From Pictodentalium vernedei (Eukaryota > Mollusca > Scaphopoda > Dentaliida > Dentaliidae): a stretch of DNA of 64,000 nucleotides. Shown piece after piece: positions 49,045-59,050 of the stretch. How positions within the stretch are numbered: position 1 is the first letter of the stretch; every line of letters begins with the position of its first letter. The notes beneath the pieces were generated by a model. That model did no database searches, was not told where the DNA came from, and saw only the letters and a program-made list of their open reading frames with translations. The DNA lies in NCBI GenBank assembly GCA_031216915.1, contig CM062292.1:4336457-4400456 (forward strand), read 5' to 3'. A program made the translations under genes and the position numbers.

Positions 49045-49362
49045 TACAGTTAAAACTAGAAGTCCTGTCATGAAATGCGCACAAATAGCACGTCGATTTG
49101 CGCGTTAGTCTACGCGTTATGGCCACATTGAGGCTATCAAATTCTGTGCATATGGCCTGTGCACAAGCAATGTTTCAGCCAATCGACCTCCGGGTAACCC
49201 GGAGGTCCATTGGCAGAAACATTGCCAGTGTTTGCTAGGTGTAACCAGGAGAATCTGCCGTGCTTTAGATGGCATTCGGTATGGCAATTGCGCACAATTC
49301 CTGCGCGCAATTAAGCCTAGATAAGCGCACTGTTCATGACAGGACTCCTAGTTTTAACTGTA
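49045..49362. mobile_element. MITE family A, copy 5
   Basis: The ends TACAGTTAAAACTAGAAGTC and GACTCCTAGTTTTAACTGTA are bounded by TA on both sides. The central palindrome is present with one mismatch. Its right TA is shared with the start of MITE B at 49361, so one element inserted at the very edge of the other. Confidence 0.93.
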
Positions 49363-49857
49363 CAGTGCAGCCGTCGTGGACTGGTTGTAATCCACGTGTA
49401 ATCCACGCATGGGCAGTGATGTCGGCGCATGCGTTTACCAGGTAATAAAAATCATCATCAGCAACTTTTAATTATTGAAGCACCGGGTTGTACCGGGTTG
49501 TACCGAGTTGTACCGAGTTGTACATGGGTTGTACCTGGGTTGTACCGGGTTGTACCTGGGTTGTACCGAGTTGTACCTGGGTTGTACCAGGTTGTACCGG
49601 GTTGTACCGGGTTGTACCCGGGTTGTGCCGGGTTGTACCGGGTTGTACCTGGGTTGTACCGAGTTGTACCTGGGTTGTACCGGGTTGTACCGGGTTGTAC
49701 CTTGGGTTGTACCGGGTTGTACCGGGTTGTACCCGGTGCTTCATAAATAAAATGTTTGATGATTATTCCTATAATTAGTGTTTGAAATCTAATATTACTG
49801 TGTTTGAGGACATCTCCCGTGAAAAAGTGACAAGTGCACGACGGTCGTACAATATGC
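49361..49857. mobile_element. MITE family B with expanded internal loop
   Basis: It begins CAGTGCAGCCGTCGTGGACT and ends near GCACGACGGTCGTAC. It shares GGGCAGTGATGTCGGCGCAT and the flanks TTTAATTATTGAAG and CTTCATAAATAAA with the simple copy at 44594. The loop that is single there is replaced by a ~255-bp array of GGGTTGTACC-type 10-11-bp units. Confidence 0.88.
49482..49738 (+). repeat. 10-11-bp minisatellite (GGGTTGTACC)n inside MITE B
   Basis: About 24 units alternate between 10-bp (CCGGGTTGTA) and 11-bp forms (CCTGGGTTGTA), with GAGTTGTA variants. GTAC is self-complementary, so each unit junction can pair with its neighbours. Open frames on both strands here are periodicity artefacts. 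Confidence 0.93.
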
Positions 49858-49936
49858 ACCCTTTAAATACTTGCAATTTGGGTTTCAGTCAATACCAACG
49901 ACCACAAAATTTTTACTAGTTTGTTGTTTTTTACAG

Positions 49937-50046
49937 GAGCTGTCGGAGACTGGAAAAATCATTTCACTGTGGCTGACAATGAGAAGTTTGATGCGGTCTT
50001 CGAGGAGAAAATGAAAGGATCCAAGTTCAAATTTACATACGAATGA
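49937..50046 (+). CDS. Cytosolic sulfotransferase, terminal exon
   Basis: The acceptor TTTGTTGTTTTTTACAG precedes the exon. Its first two bases complete the Gly codon begun at 10927. It encodes [20 protein letters not shown] and a basic C-terminus ending FKFTYE, then TGA at 50044-50046. GDWKN is part of the conserved RKG..GDWKN PAPS-binding region. The K..HFTV...E pattern matches the dimerisation motif region of SULTs. Together with the exons at 6545 and 10750 it gives about 130 C-terminal residues with no frame damage, so the gene is probably functional. Confidence 0.92.
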
Positions 50047-50144
50047 CGAAATTTGTAAACAATTTGGAGATTGAAATACAGCAAACTCCTAGAAGATTTT
50101 ATTTTTCCGTGATATACGTATATTTGACAAATTATTTCAACACT

Positions 50145-50150
50145 AATAAA
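50145..50150 (+). terminator. Poly(A) signal of sulfotransferase gene
   Basis: AATAAA lies about 100 bp after the stop codon, in the expected place for the 3' end. The many AATAAA hexamers of the intronic array at 35311 lie upstream in the same orientation. Confidence 0.6.
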
Positions 50151-51085
50151 CTTAAAATGAAGTTAGGTACCTGAAATGAAAGAGGTTGCGCTCTATGCCT
50201 AATTTTTCCAAGCTTCCGAGTAAATTAATCGCAAAGGAGACTTTGACCAGTAGGTTGTCTCTCATTTGCAATAGTAAAATCGGATCTCACTCAATGCAAT
50301 CATCTTGAGCTTTGAAGTCTTGATTCGATGGCGAGCAGTGTGTAAAAACCCGGTGAATTTGTTTGTATCCAGCAAAAAAGAGACCGTACAATATTTTTTT
50401 TTTTATCTTTGAGTAATGAGTTGTTTCTACAACTCGAGTAGTCGGGATTTTTGTGCTTATATTGCTTTTTTGATTGTGCGGTAGGGTGTGGTATTCGGGT
50501 ACGCCCAAGGAAAGTCTTTCAAGAAAATATAATTCGACGGGGCGTAGAGAAAATGTTTGAGTATAAAAATAACATCGGGGCATTTTGTCTTCCTGTTGTT
50601 ATTCATATTGTGTACACGTACGTCTTCCTGTTGTTACTCATATTGTGTACACGTACAGCTTTTATTGCCCGCCTATTAGTTTTCCTCCAGTTACATATTT
50701 ATAAATCCGTACGAAATACGTTTTATTATCGTTGACGGATTATTTTTTCACCTATTAAGGTGGGAGAAAAGAACAGTAGCAAGGTCATCTACTAACTCAA
50801 ATTCATATATTTGCTTTCCTAACTCTGTGTGTTTGATGGTATCGGCATGGAAAATTGAATACCCTCCCTGTACATCGATATTGGACTGCTCTCCTCACTG
50901 TAAGTGTACACAACGTTTTTACGTCATTCCAAATATTGCACAGTTTTCAATAAAACCGCCCTAAAAAACAGACGCTTCTGATTCCATTTGTGACGTATCT
51001 ATTCAAGATAATGTTATGAAACTTCCCTCACGTACTTGTGGTTATTTACCGCTGTGCACCTTTAGTTTTTCTTTTCAATTTGATA
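50151..51085. other. Intergenic, small tandem duplication only
   Basis: A 46-bp segment with CTTCCTGTTGTTATTCATAT and TGTGTACACGTAC is duplicated at 50588-50657. No gene recognised. Confidence 0.5.
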
Positions 51086-51346
51086 TACAGTACGTGGAGA
51101 GTGGATTGTAAGTAAATCACCCGCGGAGTGGGGTTATCACCCAAGCTATAACTTTCAAATTTTGTTCATATCGACAAAACACACAAGCAATGTTTCAGCC
51201 AATCGGCCTCCGGGTTTAACCCGGAGGTCCATTGGCTGAAACATTGCTGGTGCTGGTTGTGCTTTGCAACAAATTCGCAATTATTGCTTGGGTGGAATCT
51301 TCACTCTGCGGGTGATTTAGTGATAATACACTCTCCACGTACTGTA
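51086..51346. mobile_element. MITE family D containing the core palindrome of family A
   Basis: Perfect 16-bp terminal inverted repeats TACAGTACGTGGAGAG and CTCTCCACGTACTGTA, with sub-terminal pairing (AATCACCCGCGGAGTG and its partner near 51305). The centre (51182-51253) is nearly identical to the central palindrome of family A (AAGCAATGTTTCAGCCAATC, CCGGAGGTCCATTGGCTGAA). The family A ends are absent. Confidence 0.85.
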
Positions 51347-53346
51347 TCCAATGCCAGAGATGACCATCCATTTTACCTATGTTCTGTACCTTTTAAATTC
51401 AACCTCATGTTGCGCCTTAACCTTTTGAACGTTTGGGAACCTGATCTCTACAAAAAACATAACAATGTCTGGCCGTCCCAGGAAATTTCCAACCGGTATG
51501 GTCGAAACCTGGGATGACGTAATGGGGGTCATAGGCTCAAAAATTAAAACTCGTCGAATTTTTGTTTAAAATTTAGTATATAATAAAAAAATAGGAGATA
51601 GCTGGGTTTTTTTTGGAGTGGGGTAGTTTTGTTTTGGGTTTTTTTTTTTTGTTCGATTTATCGCCATTTTTTACCTTTTTATGTCACTTCAACTGTGGGG
51701 GTTAGTTTGCACATTTCTCTTTGAAAACGCCGATTGTAAATAACGCACAGCTCTGTATACATAATACATACGGCTATGACATTATATGTACATGGATGAC
51801 ACTATGAACTGACTTTTCAGTGAACTACCTTCATGATGACACTATGAACTGACTTTTTTTACAATTTCAAAATTAATCCTTTATCCCCACAAAATCTCAA
51901 TTGGAAGTTTCTTTGTGAACGGCTAATATCTGCCAGCCCGTTGAACTCTCGCTTCCGAATTTTGGAAATATATTCTCCAATAAAAACTATATAAAAATGA
52001 AATTACTTTTTGCGGACGAACAAGTCGTCCGGGGTTACCGTTCGGTGACCGTAGGATGTCAATGGCACGAAAATTGTTTTTTTTTTCCGTTTTACATGAA
52101 AATTGAGTATGTAAACCAAAAAATAAAAAAGATAGCTGTCTCTGTAGTTTTCGATTTAACGTAATTCTGGACGTTTGGATGTCATTTCGAAAACTGATTG
52201 CTGGAAATGTACCCTTCTTTCCTTGTAATGCACAGAACTCAGTGAATTCACAAAATACAAGAGATATCACTTCTATATTGCCTAGATATGTCAATCGATA
52301 GCTGAAAATGTGCACCCCTATTTTTTATTTCCATTGATCGATTATGTTTGACGCTACGATGCTAGAACCGACGGTGTTTTTAAAACATCAACTATTATAT
52401 TTCTTTGGATAACGGTGAAACTAAGTGGCATTTCTGGTCATTTCTGTTCCACACACACTTTAGTTTGCATTGTTTCAATTACACAGTTGTAAAGATTTTG
52501 AAAATTCGACTTCAAACACGAGATATGACGTTAATACCATCAGTCGATTATTTCATCATTGAAGCCGATTTGGACAGTAACTGTTTTCATTAAAACGCTA
52601 TGTTGTGATTTGCGTAGCTCAGTATGTATAAATGACATAAATACCAAACATCACATACTGTTTTCTTGTTATCTGAAATTGAGCAATTTTATTTTTTTCA
52701 TTTCAAAATTCAATTTCCGATCCCAGCGAAGTCAAGTTTAGTGTTTCTGAAATTTAAAACACAATTTCGGATGAGTTTCGAATTTTTTTCATTTATCAAT
52801 ATTTCTCACATAGTATAATTCTGTAACAATTATGGCGCATGAAACTTTACTTTAAAATAAAATATATGCAGTCTCTTTATAATTCTCAATTTATCCCTGA
52901 ACACAAATTTTCAGCCATTTTTGGTCGCGCAAGCATCACGATGATTAATAAAGAGATGAGTTCGCGCTGTCAACTGAAAAACCTTCGCCATACTTAACAT
53001 ATGGTGATATTTCAAAGAACTTGCGGGTAGTTTCCCGGAGGATTTACCTTCAAATAAGTAATATGGCAGTACTTATCCACCAGAAAACTAATTTTGAGTA
53101 CAAGCAGAAACAATGAGAACAAATGTTTATGATACAGAGTATATTGTATAATTGTTTTCGTGATAACAAACAACAGAAAACCTTGACGGAATGTCAACGT
53201 AAGCTCATTTGGGTATGGAGGTAATAGCGTTGTAATTCCACAACGAAGAATTGTCGACAACTTAATATCAGAAGAAGCGTCCAGGTAGAGTCAGAGTTAA
53301 ATACGGTACACTGTTGTTTAGTGTTGAGGACATCAAACATATTGTG
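51347..53346. other. Intergenic, nothing coding recognised
   Basis: AT-rich sequence with short frames. A short direct repeat (GATGACACTATGAACTGACT) lies at 51794 and 51835. Confidence 0.5.
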
Positions 53347-53448
53347 CACAGTGCAGTTGCTATGGACTGGTCATAATCCACGCGTGTGAAGTGATGTTCA
53401 CGCAAGCGGTTACCAGGTAACAAAAATCATAATCAATACTAGTTTACT
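53347..53448. mobile_element. MITE family B, truncated copy
   Basis: The left half (CACAGTGCAGTTGC, TGGACTGGTCATAATCCACG, ACCAGGTAACAAAAATCATA) stops where MITE C sequence starts, pointing to insertion or deletion at the junction. Confidence 0.7.
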
Positions 53449-53590
53449 TAACCCTTTACCCAACGAATCGCCCGCATCCGCCCGCGTAATATGCAAATTC
53501 AGCAGCTGAAAAAATATTATTTTTCGAAAAATTTCAACGAACCATATCATGTGACCCCTCTTTGAAACGAGCTCGTCGAGCTGAGTAAAA
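53449..53590. mobile_element. MITE family C, left half
   Basis: It starts AACCCTTTACCCAACGAATC and runs to the centre GAGCTCGTCGAGCT, matching 11093-11225. The right arm is missing. Confidence 0.75.
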
Positions 53591-53687
53591 CAGACACGAA
53601 CGCGAGAAGATACTTCATTGTGCGCGATGGGGGTAGGCAATCTTTCATATTTATGAAACTACCGACAGCATCACCTGCACCTGTTCC

Positions 53688-55159
53688 CAATTTATTTATT
53701 TATTGGTGCTTTACGCCACATCAGCAGCTAGGGCTATATCGTGGTGATGAAATGTATGAAATGTAAAATAGATCGCCATTTGCCATGCGGTAATTAAAAA
53801 TCAATCAACGAAATATGGAGAAGTATGAGGAATAAAATTAATTAATGAATTCAGTAATGTGAAAATAAGATCAAGTGTACAGAAAATGCTGCGTAAATCA
53901 ACCCTGAATGAATATGAATGTGAAATAATAAAAACAAACAATTTAAAATTTATTAAAAATGTTGATTTCCTTCAGGAACGACAAAACCTTACGTGGATTT
54001 GTATTATAAAATAGGTCTCGAAGAGACACAACATTAAACCACTGTCGTCTAACAAGATTAAAATCAGTACAATGTAAAAGAATGTGCTCCACTGGCAACA
54101 CATGCTGCCAGGGAACACACTCTGGTCGCATATTGCCCTCTAACAAAAAGGAATGCGTAAAACGTGTATGACCAATATGACATCGCGTCAAAACTACAAT
54201 ATCCTTTCTACAAAGGTTACTGGATGGGTAGTGATTAGAAATAGTTGGTCGGAAGCGATGGAGTTTGTTATTAGTTGCCCCACCCCATTCCGCCAGCCAC
54301 AGAGATTTGATGTAACTACTAATATGTGGTTTGAAATCACCAAAAGGGATGTTAAAATCAGTGATAGGCTGGGTTAAAGCCTGTTTTGCTGCACTGTCTG
54401 CTTTGGTGTTACTAGCGATACCTACATGTCCGGGTAACCAGCAAAACACGATATCATATTGGTCAGACATGAGAGTTGATAACTTCTCACGAAGTTCCAA
54501 AATGAGAGGGTTCTTCAACCTGGGGTTGAGTAAAACAAGTAAAGAGGAAAGAGAGTCGGAGAAGATGATCGACCTTCTTTCCTGTGCATTCTCGATGTGC
54601 TCAAGTGCGTGTTGTAAAGCTTTATCTTCAGCCATGAAAATAGAACTCTGATTCGGTATTCTGATTGAGGTGATATGACCACCAGTAACAGCAGCTGGTG
54701 ATACTTTGTCACCATCTTTAGATCCATCTGTATAGATCCTTGTATATGCACTATACTTTGACTGAATTTCAGCATATTTCTGCTTAAATTGCAGAGAATT
54801 TGTTTCAGACTTTTTGGTAGAAGTAAGATCTAAAATAACCGTTGTTTTTTTAAGATGCCAGGCAGGAATCTGTGGTACACGGTTTTCTTTAATGGCAACT
54901 GGTTCAATTTTGGCAGACTCCATATGGGGTTTAATTCTAATTCCCAATGGAGGAATATGTTTCTGGTGGCGGTTAAAAAATTCGATATTTTGAGGTTCTG
55001 CAACACAGGTACAAGCAGGATTTGATGGATTAGAAAGAAGTTTAGAGACATATTGAAGGGAGAGTTTAATTCTGCGATTCTCAAGAGAAGGCTCCTCCGC
55101 CTCAACAAGCATTGATTCTATTGGTAAAGTTCAAGATGCACCCAAGCTAATTCGAATAC
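53688..55159 (-). mobile_element. LINE with RNase H domain, split by LTR element
   Basis: The minus strand carries the 3' part of a LINE ORF2 and its 3' UTR, ending at the left in GGCGTAAAGCACCAATAAAT and an (AAAT)n tail. At the right it stops abruptly at 55160 where the LTR begins. The RT part therefore should continue on the far side of the LTR element, beyond the window. Confidence 0.82.
53943..55112 (-). pseudogene. LINE ORF2 C-terminus, RNase H domain
   Basis: A 389-codon open frame from ATG 55112. Residues about 123-245 form an RNase H fold with the acidic residues in IYTDGSK (D129), AEDKAL (E162), FSDSLSSL (D186) and SNTKADSAAK (D239), plus WLPGHVGI. It is followed by an HTRF/C-rich tail (VEHILLHC). 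Such domains occur in I/Nimb/Jockey-like LINEs, where they degrade the RNA strand. The ATG is not the true start: homologous residues continue upstream through a TGA near 55134 up to the LTR junction. Confidence 0.88.
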
Positions 55160-55367
55160 TGTGGCATAGCAGGGTTAAGTACCCCGGAAAAATGATCGTC
55201 TAGTGGATTTGGGTTAGGACTACAATCGTGGCAAGTGGCCACAGGACAATTTAACTGTTCAGTCTAGGAGGCAACCAGTTCTGTGGAGTCTGCAACAATC
55301 CTTGATACTGCAGCCGCAGCGAAAGGGTGAATTCAAAACACATAAAAGTTACATACAGTTTTCTATG

Positions 55368-55373
55368 TTTATT
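55368..55373 (-). terminator. Poly(A) signal in LTR
   Basis: AATAAA on the minus strand lies about 260 bp downstream of the TATA-like box, as expected in the R region. Confidence 0.45.
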
Positions 55374-55626
55374 CACTAAACCCTAAATAAAGTTCCTACA
55401 ATTTAAACTTATAAAGAAATATTCTCTCTCTGGTAAATTTCTAAAATATATCAGATACGAAATGAGACTAAGTCAAAATTATCGCATCGCTCTCATCGCG
55501 TCCTGTGTCTGGAACTGTTGTCTGGCCTGGCAGCGTTCGGCGGCGTTCTTCCACGAGAATAGGAGAGTGACTTCTTACACGACGGAAGACCAAAGAGAGA
55601 AGTAACAACTCGGGTGATTCCGTTGG

Positions 55627-55634
55627 TTTAAATA
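55627..55634 (-). promoter_or_regulatory. TATA-like box in LTR
   Basis: The minus strand reads TATTTAAACC about 740 bp into the LTR, followed by a pyrimidine-rich ACTTCTCTCTTTGG stretch suitable for initiation. Placement fits a U3/R border. Confidence 0.45.
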
Positions 55635-56375
55635 CAGTTTGATTCGTGCATAGTCGTGCAGATCTTGTTTCAATTGACGTCATAAACCACCACAGAACAC
55701 CACTTATACCCCAAGATGGCGGAGAGGTATTTCTTAACCCCTTACTTCCAATCCGGGATAGTAGGGCATCCTGTGGGTATCCTATGCTAATAGTATGCGT
55801 TCTCGCATTTAAAAGGACACTGGCATTTGGTAGGTGTACAATTTCAAAACCGACAGTACCGCCCAGCGAACGTGCTATATTGCACAATTCTCAGAGCTGA
55901 AAGTGATACTGGGTGTGTTGAGGTTAGGTCGGGTCAGTATACAATGCTAAAATCTGTCGAAAGCATTCTGATGGGGTTATCCTAGGTTAGGTTTATACTA
56001 GCTAATATGCCAATCATAATATCAAATTCTGTCGAAAACACCTTAGTAAGGTTACTTTAGGTCAGACTATTGTCTAATTTCGTGTCTCGTGCTCCACTTC
56101 TATAGCAAGTGTGCAGAGTACTTTTTAGGTCAGTTGCACTGATGTTATGCAATGCAAATATACTAGGAATATGAATAAAATTACATAACTTGTGCTTGAA
56201 AACAGCGTTTACTTATTAAAGTTTATACAACAGAGAATTATTACCAAGTAGGACTTGGCCACTCTGATTAATACATTAACACTTCGGGAACCAAGACTCC
56301 CAAGTGCAATCATATGACTCCGATGCACCCCACGGAGGTTAACCCGACGTGCTCCGTGGAGGGCATTTCATTACA

Positions 56376-56758
56376 ATCCTCCCAACCAAGACGCGAGGTC
56401 CGGTAAATTTATCGGAGCTCGAGTCTGGATCGGATGAATGCCAAAATTTACAACAGTGATCAGGATGACTGGCTGACCTGATCCATGGAATCAGGATGAC
56501 CAATCACATGCGGTGACCAAGATGCTATCGGCATCACGGTCAACACTGCGATGGGAATCCATAATCAGGATCAGACACTACCGGTTTAGGGATAAGAAAT
56601 GCACCACATGGGTTATTTCTTAATGTTGGACAATACCGGAACGCCTCCAGACAACAGGAATCACCTTTTTCTCCTAAGGCATTACATTCTCAATTCTTTA
56701 AGTAATCCTAAATAATAATAAACTTTACCTGATATTAACAGTGATAATAATACGTTTC
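56376..56758 (-). other. Polypurine tract and 3' non-coding region of the retroelement
   Basis: The minus strand has GGTTGGGAGGAT immediately before the LTR (56376-56388 on +), the expected plus-strand primer site. The remainder, up to the accessory gene at 56759, has GGATCAGG/ATCAGGATGAC-type repeats (56450-56580) but no frame. Confidence 0.5.
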
Positions 56759-57658
56759 CTATATCATTATTCCATTGGTAGGGAAAAGGAAAAACTGATA
56801 ATTAAAGGCTGTATAATCGAAGCTATGCTTCTTTAAAGGGGTTCCCCATAGGAGGTCAAAATGACACAGAGGACAACTTCGCTTTTGTTGCATCCAAGTT
56901 AACCCGCAGTAGAGATGTACTATCTGAGTACATTGCGGACAACGATATGCTTCACGGGGCCCAACAATGTCCACCAAGCATATCGCACATTGTCTCCCAT
57001 CTCCATCAACTAAATTTTGTCTGGCTTGAAAGATTCGAAGGCTTGCATACAATTCAAGCGAGGATTGCAAGACTTGATGATTGTATTGTGCACTTTCCCA
57101 TTCATAGGTATGTTCCACCTGCACATGATGGAATGTTTCACCAATGATCATCCGATATTCGCGGGGTAAATCAGGTACAGAGATTTGACTATATTCACTA
57201 GGGCGAAATGGACGGACCGGAGTCGATGTGATGAATGTATCGATCCCATTCTCCGATTCATAAGGAATTCGTTGATCATAATATGTTCCATCCCACCGTT
57301 GGTCATTCCAATAACGAATGACACTTGTACGGCTTGATCGTGCTGCCTCCCGAGGGGTTGCTAATCGAGCCTCATGTTCGATTACCACTATGTGAGGCAT
57401 CACCAGTTCGCGTCCTACTTCCGTTGTATGGAGACAATACCGGTACAAAACTTGAGTTCGAATCAATTCTAAGTGACCGGTGACTTCGTTTAACTGTACC
57501 ACATCCCACACATGGATTTTATGCTAAAAAGCGGAAGCTCCATTGTGAAAGATCATAGGTACAGGAATACGAAATCTCTGTGTCCAGTACACTAATTGCT
57601 CCGGAAGAAAATCTTCTGAAGTTGGGTTAACTATACGGTATGCAAATGCAGTGGCCAT
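56759..57658 (-). pseudogene. Retroelement accessory protein with C4HC3 zinc finger (paralogue 1)
   Basis: The frame starts at ATG 57658 and ends with TAG at 56759. A single TAG at 57524-57526 (codon 45) interrupts it, leaving 250 open codons. The central part has VIRYWNDQRWDGTYYDQ and a VRPFRPSEY motif. The C-terminal zinc finger (CAIC ... CPQC ... H..C ... CPLC) has spacing C-x2-C-x12-C-x2-C-x4-H-x2-C-x10-C-x2-C, i.e. C4HC3 as in PHD and RING-CH fingers. It is clearly paralogous to the gene at 58082. Families with this finger bind chromatin or act as ubiquitin ligases; which applies here is unknown. It lies between env and the LTR on the same strand, so it belongs to the element. Confidence 0.75.
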
Positions 57659-58081
57659 TTTTCAGGGATTGAATATTACTTGTATGACTAACGAAAAACT
57701 GTTTCAACTATAAAAGATAAAAGAAAACTGACTGCAAAACAATTAGATATCAAGTGCAATAAACAAAATAAATGTGACTGACTATTACTCCGGAAAATAA
57801 CAAAAACTATTTTACACTATGCTACAGCTGTGCCGTATGAACAATTCTACTTTCCCCGTTAACGGTTCTTCGTTTTTAGTCTGTTGTCGATAGTGACGAA
57901 ACTAGGAGTCACGTCTAGAATGTCACTATGTAATTTTGAAAATAACTTTTTCGTTTACTTTACTTGGAATACTTTTGTTGTTTGTGAAATAAGAAAATTT
58001 ATACAAGGACGTCCAAGATGACAACAGTGCCCGACGGCGCGCAGCTGTAGAGGTCGCCTTCTCAACTTCTGTCATTAAAAC
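57659..58081 (-). other. Spacer between accessory genes
   Basis: AT-rich with no long frame. It could hold splice sites for the downstream accessory gene, but none was convincing by eye. Confidence 0.35.
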
Positions 58082-59050
58082 TCAAAACTCATGTGGGTTC
58101 ATTTCAGCTGGTACTGGAAGCTTTGGCTCGTTACCAATGCCCCACCTCATGGGTGCACGGCAGTGTGGGCAAGAAGCTTGCTCAGGAGCACCTGCTTTTG
58201 ATCTGGCCCATGTAATACCACAGGAGTAGTGGATTTGCTGTTTACATTGGCCACATTCAAATAAATCCTGCCAAGTTTTCGAAATTTCTGTTAAGCAAAT
58301 ACAGCAAGGGTCTCCAAGACCCTTATAATGAGTCTGTACCTCCAGCGTCTCATTATATTTGATAATTTGGTTGCGTAAACTAAAGCGTTGTAATCGTCTT
58401 CCTTCGTGTCGGATTACAGCTTCACGAAGGAGGCGATATTGTTTCTGTTGTTTCTCCAATTCATAAGTTTTCTGTACGTTACCAGGAGGAAAGAATTGTG
58501 CAGGGTGCATTTGGTGCTGATAAAATCCAAATGAATCATCAGCATCTTCACTAGCGGGGTATGTACTACCAGGGAAGATCTCATGACTCCTGAATGGTCG
58601 AACCAAGCCAGGATCGGCTATTAGGTCCAGTTCAGCATACAATTGATTTCGTCCATGGTCATAATAGCGGCCATTCCAACAGGGGTCATTGATATAATGA
58701 ATGACCTCGTCAGGACCGGGACCAGTGACCTCATGGGGTTCAACTTCTACTGGGAACTCCAGAAGGTACAAAAGATGGGGAAATATTACTTTTCTTTCCT
58801 CAGAGAGATAAAAACGATAGCCAAGTTGGTGTTGCATTATCTCTGTCTGGCCATTGGCAGGATTATAATGTCTTGTATTCCATATACGAATGTACCTAAG
58901 GTGGCGACATCTCCATAAATCTTTTGGGAAAAATAGACAGAAGTCATTACAAGGAGGCACTGCATGTTGGAAGGCTTCGCGTTCATGTAACTCAAACATC
59001 GCCTGCTCCTCAGCAAATTCTTCAAATTCTAAAGTATTTACCGAAGCCAT
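58082..59050 (-). CDS. Retroelement accessory protein with C4HC3 zinc finger (paralogue 2)
   Basis: Intact 322-codon frame, ATG 59050 to TGA 58082. The N-terminus is acidic (EFEEFAEEQAMFELHE). The central domain has RYIRIWNTRHY, VIHYINDPCWNGRYYDH and LVRPFRSHEI, aligned with VIRYWNDQRWDGTYYDQ and VRPFRPSEY of paralogue 1. A basic, Gln-rich helix follows (about 195-230). The zinc finger uses C249, C252, C266, C269, H274, C277, C294 and C297, a C4HC3 pattern. No signal peptide or membrane segment is visible, so it should be cytosolic or nuclear. Being intact while its paralogue has a stop suggests it is the younger or more constrained copy. Confidence 0.8.
   Translation of the reverse strand: MASVNTLEFEEFAEEQAMFELHEREAFQHAVPPCNDFCLFFPKDLWRCRHLRYIRIWNTRHYNPANGQTEIMQHQLGYRFYLSEERKVIFPHLLYLLEFPVEVEPHEVTGPGPDEVIHYINDPCWNGRYYDHGRNQLYAELDLIADPGLVRPFRSHEIFPGSTYPASEDADDSFGFYQHQMHPAQFFPPGNVQKTYELEKQQKQYRLLREAVIRHEGRRLQRFSLRNQIIKYNETLEVQTHYKGLGDPCCICLTEISKTWQDLFECGQCKQQIHYSCGITWARSKAGAPEQASCPHCRAPMRWGIGNEPKLPVPAEMNPHEF

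Larger units (their letters stand above)
55160..56375 (-). mobile_element. 3' LTR of LTR retroelement
   Basis: Read on the minus strand it begins TGTAATGAAATGCCC just after a purine-rich tract (GGTTGGGAGGAT) and ends CTGCTATGCCACA, so it has TG...CA ends. It lies directly downstream of the accessory genes and joins LINE sequence at 55159. A TATTTAAA box (55627-55634 on +) and an AATAAA (55368-55373) lie in promoter-R-U5 order. Length 1216 bp. The matching 5' LTR must be right of the window, so the boundary is inferred from one copy. Confidence 0.72.

Noticed and set aside
49429-49859. Repetitive Cys/Gly/Val-Pro or Thr-rich proteins around 49.5 kb
   Set aside because: Several overlapping frames on both strands are explained by the 10-11-bp minisatellite inside a MITE.
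54153-54651. Plus-strand frames inside the LINE region
   Set aside because: They are antisense shadows of the RNase H-containing frame at 53943-55112.
55468-55887. 139-codon minus frame inside the LTR
   Set aside because: It spans the TATA-like box and R region, and no similarity or start context is seen. A chance frame is more likely.
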